Origin: Begonia masoniana
Taxonomy: Eukaryota; Streptophyta; Magnoliopsida; Cucurbitales; Begoniaceae
Length of the DNA stretch: 64,000 nt
Assembly (NCBI GenBank): GCA_022432975.1
Contig: CM039503.1
Span: 47,533,259 to 47,597,258 of the forward strand
Reading direction: 5' to 3'
Below, piece after piece: positions 53,614-61,772 of this stretch. Numbering within the stretch: the first letter of the stretch is position 1; each line of letters opens with the position of its first letter. The position numbers and the translations under genes were made by a program. Under the pieces are notes generated by a model. It was not told the origin of the DNA, did not search any database, and saw only the letters and a program-made list of their open reading frames with translations.

Positions 53614-54759
53614 TTAACATAAACATATCATCATACAGGTAATTAAGACAATACCTGTAATAAGAGAAGGTTGTGCCCCATCGTCGACGTCACCAGGTTC
53701 TATAAATGCGAAAACCTTGGGCAGGACTCTTCTCTGATCTCCACTCAACTGATCACGGCCCGGCTTCGGGCAATCTCTAACAAAGTGGTCAACCCCACCA
53801 CACCTGTAACATTTATTTGTGCCCACCCGACATTCGCCACTGTGCTCTTTCTGGCACATAGGGCACCAAGGCATCTGGGAAGCCCCTTGTACCTGCCTTC
53901 CTTTACCTCGATCGTTGCCTCCCTCTAAGGGCCTTTTAATTTCCCTCTGTTGTTGCTGTTGAGGCTGTGCTCTCTGTTGCCGGCCCTCATTCCTGAGCTG
54001 GGGGTGAATCTCCCGAAAGAAGCCCTTAGATGGCTCCCTCGGATTGACAGAATCTCTATCCACTGCCTCAATATCCAGCGCCCTGGCCACAATGTCGTCA
54101 TAGGATACATCCCGTACCCCAGATATAGTAAGGCGCATCCGGAACTCCCGACTAAGTCCCTGTAGAAATCGGCGTACCTTGTCCTCGTTAACGCCGACCT
54201 GACGTGGCGCGAATCTAGACAACGCCTCAAACTTCCTCACATACTCGGCAATAGAGCTAACCTGCCGCAACTGCATAAATTCGACCATCTTCGCCTCTCG
54301 AACGGTATGGCCGAAGTACTTGTCGAAAAATATCTCCCTGAACCGCTCCCAGCTCATAGCAAACACATCCGTAGTGGTCTTGACAGAATCCCACCAGAAT
54401 CGGGCGTCCAGTGCTAAGTGGTAGGTCGCCAATGCAACCTTCTCTCCATTCTCTATACTCGCATAAGCCATCATATCCTCCATGGTCCGAATCCACTCCT
54501 CGGCTAAAGAGGGATCAGTGGACTGCCCGTTAAATATAGGGGGCTGGAGCTTCTGAAATCTCTCCATCCCACGATTACCCGATATAGCTGCCTCCCGAAC
54601 TCTAACGCCTTCTCGGTCTATCAAAGTGCCCAACTGCTCAGACTGTCTCTCCATCTGTTGAGCTTGTCGCTCCATATGCTGGGACTGCTGGGCGATGAAG
54701 TCCTTAAGGGTGTCTATTGTATCGTCGCGGTCATCTCGGTCATTTCTTCGACGCACCAT
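53614..54759 (-). CDS. gag: Gag of the minus gag-only element, intact frame
   Basis: 381 residues from MVRRRNDRDDRDD (54759). This ATG is preferred over the upstream in-frame one at 54831 because the mini-intron acceptor (54773) lies between. A coiled HMERQAQQMERQ segment is followed by the Retrotrans_gag core (FQKLQPPIFNGQSTDPSLAE, WWDSVKTTTDVFAMSWERF, FGHTVREAKMVEFMQLRQVS, RRFLQGLSREFRMRLTIS), a basic Gln-rich stretch, CPMCQKEHSGEC, and the intact zinc knuckle CYRCGGVDHFVRDC. It ends soon after a SLITGIVLIT segment where protease would normally start, so the protease is truncated. Gag forms the virus-like particle that packages the RNA. Without pol, the element must be mobilised in trans. 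Confidence 0.92.
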   Translation of the reverse strand: MVRRRNDRDDRDDTIDTLKDFIAQQSQHMERQAQQMERQSEQLGTLIDREGVRVREAAISGNRGMERFQKLQPPIFNGQSTDPSLAEEWIRTMEDMMAYASIENGEKVALATYHLALDARFWWDSVKTTTDVFAMSWERFREIFFDKYFGHTVREAKMVEFMQLRQVSSIAEYVRKFEALSRFAPRQVGVNEDKVRRFLQGLSREFRMRLTISGVRDVSYDDIVARALDIEAVDRDSVNPREPSKGFFREIHPQLRNEGRQQRAQPQQQQQREIKRPLEGGNDRGKGRQVQGASQMPWCPMCQKEHSGECRVGTNKCYRCGGVDHFVRDCPKPGRDQLSGDQRRVLPKVFAFIEPGDVDDGAQPSLITGIVLITCMMICLC

Positions 54760-54772
54760 ACTTATATATCTC

Positions 54773-54837
54773 CTATAAAATTTTAAAACAAATATCTCTA
54801 AGAAACTGAAATTAAATAAAGCTATAAACATACTTAC
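54773..54837 (-). other. Leader mini-intron between PBS and gag (65 nt)
   Basis: CAACT/GTAAGTATG ... AAATTTTATAG/GAGATATAAG, 13 bases before the gag ATG. It corresponds to 43559-43622. Confidence 0.5.
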
Positions 54838-54907
54838 AGTTGATGAAGAACGTCCGTGTAGTGGCTGTGCAGTCGAGCAGTCTACAGAATCGATTTAAAA
54901 CCCGGGG

Positions 54908-54919
54908 GCTCTGATACCA
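54908..54919 (-). promoter_or_regulatory. Primer-binding site of the minus gag-only element
   Basis: TGGTATCAGAGC on the minus strand, four bases inside the LTR edge. Initiator tRNA-Met type. Confidence 0.9.
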
Positions 54920-55188
54920 TAATTGTAACGATCCTAATGCTGTACCCGTAATTACCGTGTAAATTTTTCATTTTTCTTTTTCTTTTATCCTAATACCTTT
55001 AATTAAACTCTAGGCGGAACCTAAACCGAAATCGAAACCAGAATCGAAATCGGAATTGAAACCTAACTTAAAAACAACTTAAAACTATTTAAATAAAACA
55101 ATTACAATTAAAAACTATTAAATGAATTAAATAACTTTAATAAAAGTGGGAGGGGCAAAACCGTCCCTGCTGCACAAAAGAAGAGGCA

Positions 55189-55890
55189 GCGACCGATCTC
55201 TGCAAATTGCAGAGATCGATCGCTGCATGCTATAATCTTGCAGCGTATGCTGTTTGCATTGCAGCGATCGATCTCTGCAATTTGCAGAGACCGATCGCTG
55301 TATGCTGTTTGCATTGCAGCGATCGATCTCTGCAATTTGCAGAGACCGATCGCTGTATGCTGTTTGCATTGCAGCGATCGATCTCTGCAATTTGCAGAGA
55401 CCGATCGCTGTATGCTGTTTGCATTGCAGCGATCGATCTCTGCAATTTGCAGAGACCGATCGCTGTATGCTGTTTGCATTGCAGCGATCGATCTCTGCAA
55501 TTTGCAGAGACCGATCGCTGTATGCTGTTTGCATTGCAGCGATCGATCTCTGCAATTTGCAGAGACCGATCGCTGTATGCTGTTTGCATTGCAGCGATCG
55601 ATCTCTGCAATTTGCAGAGACCGATCGCTGTATGCTGTTTGCATTGCAGCGATCGATCTCTGCAATTTGCAGAGACCGATCGCTGTATGCTGTTTGCATT
55701 GCAGCGATCGATCTCTGCAATTTGCAGAGACCGATCGCTGTATGCTGCAATTTGCAGAGACCGATCGCTGTATGCTGTTTGCATTGCAGCGATCGATCTC
55801 TGCAATTTGCAGAGACCGATCGCTGCATTGCAGCATGCAGCAACCTGGGCGGCGATCGATCTCTGCTCTTCAGCAGAGATCGATCGCTGC
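55189..55890. repeat. 55-bp GATCGATC hairpin minisatellite, about 10 full units
   Basis: Units start at 55261 and every 55 bases to 55701, then a half unit and a final one at 55786. Flanking single variants lie at 55189-55228 and 55852-55890. The unit is a near-perfect palindrome, CAGCGATCGATCTCTGCAA/TTTGCAGAGACCGATCGCTG (one mismatch), plus the spacer TATGCTGTTTGCATTG. The other LTR has about two of these. Long frames on both strands across it are due to the stop-free unit. Confidence 0.95.
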
Positions 55891-56412
55891 ACACTATGCA
55901 GCGATCCTTCCTGCTTTTCCCCTCTGTTCTGTTTTTCCCACTAAGTGCTCTCTGGAATCTGAACTTCCAGAGAGCAAACAGCGCTTTTCATTTCCATCCC
56001 ATATGCTCTCTGGAATCCGATTCCAGAGGGCAACACTTCATCAAATAACATTCTGGAAATCAACTTCTATATCTATTCATCGACCACTAATTACGCAATT
56101 CAGACTTACAATAACACGATACTCTAATTGCGATAAAACTTTCTAAAAACGAACGGCGTGGATAGCTCAAAAACTCGAGCATATCCGTACCAAACCTAAA
56201 ACAGTTCAAATACAGTTTATTAAATCCTTTAAGACACTATACACCAAACAGTTCCAGAATTTCAAAACAAACTAAACATCCTAAGATATCTATACAAGTC
56301 ACAACCCAAAATATCCCAAAAAGACCCTCAAAACCTATACATACGTCCCCACGGGTCAGGTGAGCCTCGACTGCGCCAGCACACCCACGCGAGCCGTCCT
56401 CCGTCAACTGCG

Positions 56413-56444
56413 TCACTCCTCAGGTGGAGGGATCTCGTCCTCAC
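56413..56444 (-). other. LTR exon-3-like coding tail (GEDEIPPPEE, stop)
   Basis: 32 nt, TGA at 56415-56413. It resembles EDDVPPPEA (16688) and EDDIPPPDA (41207). It joins in phase with exon 2 57066-57022. Confidence 0.4.
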
Positions 56445-57021
56445 CTACACCATACAGACACCTATGAGATAAAAATCTCAGCAAGCTCTACGTAAGTGCA
56501 ATGCGTGCTATGCGTATGCAATACAGAAAAACATGCAGATACAGATACAGATTCAGATTACAGATTCAGATTCTTTACGTCACAGACAGATTATCACTGA
56601 GGTCTACCAAGCCTCTCCGTGACCAGATAACAGATTACGTAGATTCTTTTCGTTGGTTCATTTTACTTTTTGATTAGGTCGCAGACAGATTGTCACCGAG
56701 GTCTAAACCCACCTCGCCGTGACCAGATAACAGATTACGTAGATTAATTAGGTCCATTACTTTGCTTAAAAACACGTACAGAATGATGCATGAACAATTC
56801 ATATCAGACAGTAATCATATAGACAAAGCATACCTTCCAAAACTCCACAATCAACCTATACACATATAGACAGAATATACCATCAAAACTCAACAATCAA
56901 CCTATACACATATAACTTAACTACCCAACCAAAGCGATTAAACAAAACATCACCAAGTTCCTCGAGAAGACCACGACGTACGGTGTAGGCCAATCGGCCA
57001 GAAAAGATCACGAGAACTTAC
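56445..57021 (-). other. LTR intron 2 with pairing arms (5' LTR copy)
   Basis: Donor CAAG/GTAAGT at 57021. Arm CCTACACCGTAC (56989-56978) pairs with GTATGGTGTAGG (56455-56444). Confidence 0.45.
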
Positions 57022-58160
57022 CTTGAGCGCGCCGAATTACAAGCTTTGACCACGAGAGTTGCGTGTCTGAATAAAACATGATATTCGCCGTTATAATCAA
57101 TTTAAGCCATAAATGTCTAAATTACAAATCCTTAACTAACGAATTCTCCTAAATTCTCCACTTAGCTATTTAGAGCATTTCGAACGTTAATTAAAGCTTT
57201 ATAATCCAAAATCTCTAGTTACGAGTTTTTCCTAAAAACCGACATTTTATCAATTTATAACTTTTTCGCAAATTGATTTCTTTTCGTCCAATAACGTCCA
57301 ATACGTTCAATCTATACTTAATCACGGCTAACCTATTAATTACGGGCCCTAAATCGCGTTTTTCGTCGAAACCCTAATTGAAACCCTAACCCTAAATCGA
57401 ACCGAAAACTCGAAATAAACGCTCAGAGATTGTAGGTACATACCGAGGGTAGCGAGAGGAGAAGAAACCGTGAAGGAAACGGGTTGATCGGAGGTCGGAC
57501 GGAGGTCGGAGGAGGAGAACACGCCGGCGGCCAGAGGAGGAAAATCGCCTCTGTTCGTGCGATCCAGAGAAGAAGAGAGAAAGTGAGGGAGAGAAAAGGG
57601 TTTTGTGATGTTTTATAAAATTGATTTTGTAAATTACTATTTTGCCCTTCTCACTTAATTCTATTTGTTTCGTCCTTCGTTTCGTCAATCGTCCAACTAT
57701 TCGAAATCACCAAATTTCCTAATTTCGCCAATAAGTCCAATTAGTTACCAGAGATTTATCAAAACTGTCCGTTCGCAATTCGGACCTCGTTTACTATTTT
57801 TACAATATCGTTCTTTTTATTACGAGAAAACGTAATTCTCATAAAGTTAGGGTTTGAACTCCGAAAAATCCCATAATATTCCTAAAATCCATATTAATTA
57901 TTAGGATTCTAATGACGCATTCTTTTCGTAAAACGGAGTTAATCCGACATATTTACGAAAATGCAATTTCATATTAAAATAATAATATCTCGTAAAGCGG
58001 GATATTACAGAGGTAGCTTTGGAGGATTGAGGTAGTTATGTAAGATTCCTTGTTAGCGTAGTCTAAGTTAGCATTGCAACCCAAAAAGTTAGGAGGGTAG
58101 CTTGGACTAAGTAAGTTGAGGGATAACTAAGTCACAAATTTTGAGAACAAAATTTTTTTT

Positions 58161-58173
58161 AAGAAGGGTGGAT
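58161..58173 (+). promoter_or_regulatory. Polypurine tract of the plus gag-only element
   Basis: AAGAAGGGTGGAT directly before the 3' LTR at 58174. The minus element has the similar AAGGTGGATGGAA. Confidence 0.7.
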
Positions 58174-61100
58174 TATAACACCTAGGATTTTTTCCTTTAA
58201 CGTACGTAGCTTTCAATTAGGTTGTGTAATTGGAGCTTAACGTCAATCCTAGAGTTATCCTAGCAAAGTGAGTTGGAAAGTGGAAATTAGAATAAAAGTG
58301 AAGTAGGTTTGATGAAAGTGTTGTTTTAGTAATTAAGGAAGGAAATAACAAAATAAAAAAAGAAAGAAAAGAGTATGAGGAAAGAGTCTTCACGTTGGAA
58401 GTGAAGCAATGAGGGGGGAAATGAGGTTATTTTACAAAATATGAAAGTTTGGTGGAAAATTTTAAAAGAGGAAAGTTGGTGTTTTATAAAATTGGTAAAG
58501 TGAGGGAGTGAGAGAGAATTTAGTCTTCATCCTCCCCTTCCTCTCCACGATTTTTTCAGCTCATTGTAGGGTTTCTCCACCTCCATTTTCTTCAAGCTTT
58601 TGCAAGGAATCAAGGTTAGTTTTGAGTGGGTTTTGTTATTGATGCATCTTGATGAAGATTTGTTATGTTTTTGATGAGTTTTTGTTGAGTTGTGTTAGGG
58701 TTTGGAAACCCTAATGAGGGAGCTACGAATTTTGGTTTCTTTTGCTGTATTTTCTTCCTATTTTTGGTGGTTTAAACTTAGGATAGGTTGGTTTAGGGTG
58801 TTAAGGTAGTTAAATTAGAGAATTGGTGAGAGTTGGTGAAAAACTACTTTTTGAAACATTGGTCACCGATTCTATTTTTGGGGTTTTCGATTGGCCAAGT
58901 TGTTTGGTTTCTAAAATGGATTGATCCAATGGAAAGTAGACATGTAGAGGTTTATGGAATGGGGTGGATTGTCAAAATCAGATAAAAAACGAGTAAGTTA
59001 TGACCAATTGAAGTTGGGTGATGGAAATTGTAGAAAAATCGGGATTTTGTAGTTTGGATGTTTAGAGTTAGCTAGTTGTTGAGTAAATGTTCCTTAGTTT
59101 TAGTTGTATGATTACTAAGTGAATTTCGTTATATTGTAAGGTTAACGAGCGAATGAATTGTGTACTCGGAGTGATCCAGCACATGCGGAGTAACCAGGTA
59201 AGTAGAGAATGTTTGTGTTTTACCTTTGGGCCTACACCATTGAACGGTAGGGATTTGTCTGTTTGTTTGGTTGTTTTGTTTTATGTTAAATTAAGCAATT
59301 GGGTGACATGCATCATGGTTTTGAATTACGAAAATACAAATTTTAGCATGAAACGCATTGTGATCGTTATTGGAGTCGCCCAATCGCGTTAAGGTGGCAT
59401 CTGCGAGGGACTCTATTTTAGTTGCCCAGTATCGTTAGGGTGACACCTGCGAGTGACTCAATAGGAATTTAGGGTGCCACTGCGAGGGACTCTATGGGAG
59501 TTGCCCTGTCGCGTTAGGGTGACACCTGCGAGGGTGATGGGATTCGGGGTGCCAACCGTGACACTCAGAGAGGGGAGAGAAACACGCTGAATAAACGATG
59601 AAAAACAGAGGAGAAGATAAACAGAAAATGGCGTAAATGGTGAGAAATTATACCAGTCAAAGTGGGAGGTGGGTGAGTCGAATAATACTCAGAGAGTGCC
59701 GTCTGGAATGAAGGGAATCCTTGCCGACCGGTAGACGTCAGATTAGCGCTACATCAGAAAAGCTTCTTCCGCAGAAGGAGCTCCAGCATTGGACACAAGC
59801 CCTGCATCAATGGTTCTTCCACAGAAGAAACCGGCGGTGAAGAAGGATGGTGAAACCCGAAGCTGGCTGAGGAGTCGAAGTCGGTAGCTCTCGGCGCATG
59901 TCTTTCCGTAGAAAGAACAACAGCTTTTGGGGACAGTTTTCTCCAACCTTTCTCCTTATTCCAACTCGTGGAAGAGAAGAGAAGAGGATGAGATAAGAGT
60001 ACCTCCAAGCAACCATGAGCTTGAGGTACAATGGAGGCGCGACTCCTCGGTGATTCATCACCGAACATTCGGTGCTTTGCACCAACGAAGGAAACTCCTT
60101 CAGAAGAAATGATCTTTGATTTCCAAATATTTAATGTTAAAAAAAACTGTGTTACAAACGTTCAGAATAAGCTTAAATAATGCTTGAGAATCGATTCTGG
60201 TTTCAGAAAAGGAAAGAAGAGAATTGATGCAAAATAGAGCCGTTGACATCCACGTCGACGGAAAGAGCCGTTGGAGTGTCGACGCTCTCAGCCACATCAT
60301 GTGCACAATCAGCGCCTCTGCTTCGAGTTGGTAGCTGACGTGGAATGGGGAAGAGGTGAGAGCTGGTTCGTGCCAGACTAGGGATGAAAGCTGCTGGCCT
60401 GAAGATGGAACTTTTCGCACCAGGATTGCTTCCCTGTTCACCAGATGAAGGAGCTTCTAATTGGATTGGAGTGGGGCTTCCTCAAATGGACTTCTCCTTA
60501 TATTGAATTGGGCTTCTTTCTTCCTCTTCGGTTTAGTTGTTTCTTTAATTATGGCTTCTATTTGTGGGCCAAGCAGTCTTTGCTTCTTGTTGTATGCCAA
60601 CTGTACGATGAAAATCCTCAATGAGCGTCCAACTTGTGATCCTTGCTTTTGACCATTCCAAGCCTTGAGAGACAATTTTCCTACAACATTCCACAAGTCC
60701 ATTAGATAAATAGAATAGATAAAATAAATACATACCTTGACTTGTGCTTGACGGATCGGGGTCGTGGGCATATCAGAGGGACTCTATTAGAGCCGTCTAG
60801 TCATGTTAGGGTGCTAGGTTAGCACACGCGAGAGGCTTTATGAAAGATAAAGAAAACGAAACGAGAATAATAGAGTTGGAGTCGCCCCGTCGCGTTAGGG
60901 TGACACTCGCGAGGGACTTTATGAGAGTTGCCCCGTCGCGTTAGTGTGACACCTGCGAGGGACTCAAGTGGAAGTTAGGGTGGCACTCGCGAGGGACTCT
61001 ATTGGAGTCTCCCTGTCGCGTTAGGGTGACACCTGCGAGAGACTTTATTGTAGCTGCCCAGTCGCGTTAGGGTGCTAGATTATCACTCGCGAGGGGCTCC

Positions 61101-61772
61101 ATGAATGAGTAATGAAACGAAAATGAAACGAGAAAAATAGAGCAAGTAGAAACTACATGTGTTAGGGTTGTGTGTACATTGTGTATGTTGACATTCATTA
61201 TTCCCTACTTGCTAAGTATTAGGCTTACGTTTTGTGTTCTATGGTGTAGGTGACGACGGGATTGCAGGTGAGCTCCATGAGGGAGGCCAGGATTAGGATG
61301 CAGTCGGTGACGCACGAGGCATGTCGGTGCGGGCAGTTGTTGGAGCGTCTCGACCATTGTTGCTGGGAGGTGTGGGTTTTGGTAGTTCTGTTTGGATGTT
61401 TGTTTGTATAAATGAAGAGAGATTTATAACTCTTTTGGATGTTGTTTTGGGTGTTTATTGTATATATGTTTGATTTTCAGGAATTTGGTTTCAGAAACTT
61501 TAACCGTTATGCTGCTCAGTTTTTCATAAAAGAAACGATGTTCATTTTAACCCATTAGCACATTTTCGTTAAAGTTTTAGAGTCGTGTTTTCTGGGATTT
61601 TTACGTGTCAAGGAGTCAGGAATGTGGGGAAAAGTTTTGGGTAAGTTTTAGGTGTTTTGGTTGGATGAAATATGAAAAGAATTGAGAAAAGGTGAAAAAG
61701 TGCGCTTGTGGCCGAGGGTGGCGAGCGAGGGCCAGGCGTGGCACGCGCATCGCTCACGCGGTGTGCACGCGC
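58174..61772 (+). repeat. 3' LTR of the plus gag-only element
   Basis: Starts TATAACACC (TG changed to TA), matches 38444 onward, and is interrupted by the solo LTR 59535-60775 and cut at 61772 by the LTR from 61773. Donor CCAG/GTAAGT is at 59198, arm 1 59231-59245, arm 2 61236-61250 (GTTCTATGGTGTAGG) and exon-3 tail 61250-61296 (GDDGIAGELHEGGQD). Confidence 0.88.
59535..60775 (-). mobile_element. Solo LTR of an unrelated family, TSD GAGGG
   Basis: 1241 bp, TGATGGGATTC...GGGCATATCA, flanked by GAGGG (59530-59534 and 60776-60780). Minus orientation is suggested by TATTTAAGC near 60172, followed by a pyrimidine- and purine-mixed leader. It lacks the GTAAGT/CCTACACC module. Frames of about 100 codons inside show no domain. 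Confidence 0.88.

Larger units (their letters stand above)
48140..58009 (-). mobile_element. Complete gag-only LTR element (TR-GAG), minus strand, TSD GAGGT
   Basis: LTRs 48140-51867 (3', 3728 bp) and 54924-58009 (5', 3086 bp), both TGTAATATCCCGC...GTCGTTACA or GATCGTTACA on the minus strand. The PBS is 54919-54908, gag 54759-53614 and the PPT next to 51868. GAGGT (48135-48139 and 58010-58014) is an exact target-site duplication. The interior is only 3.06 kb and has gag but no pol. The LTRs differ mainly by which minisatellite is expanded. Confidence 0.94.
54924..58009 (-). repeat. 5' LTR of the minus gag-only element, with the 55-bp array
   Basis: Contains (minus order) exon 1 ending at donor CTCG/GTATG (57443), exon 2 57066-57022, intron 2, exon 3 56444-56413, two hairpin-A units and the 55-bp GATCGATC array. 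Exons 1-3 are open in one frame across both inferred junctions from a TAA in the leader to TGA at 56413, but lack an ATG. Confidence 0.92.
38444..61772 (+). mobile_element. Gag-only LTR element (TR-GAG type), plus strand, heavily invaded
   Basis: 5' LTR 38444-43476, PBS 43480-43491, gag 43633-44718, a long non-coding tail, PPT 58161-58173 and 3' LTR 58174-61772 (cut by another LTR). Insertions inside: solo LTRs 39819-42097, 45485-47962 and 59535-60775, and the minus-strand gag-only element 48140-58009. Without these, the interior is only about 2.3 kb. No protease, RT or integrase is seen anywhere in it, so it needed enzymes from another element. Confidence 0.85.

Noticed and set aside
55108..56146. 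Overlapping frames of 220-302 codons on both strands over the 55-bp array
   Set aside because: The 55-bp unit has no stop in several frames, so long frames appear on both strands at once. The products are pure DRSLQIAEIDRCNANS-type repeats and the region is an LTR array.
59749..60441. Overlapping frames of 65-113 codons in the solo LTR 59535-60775
   Set aside because: No known domain, open on both strands, inside an LTR with exact target-site duplication.
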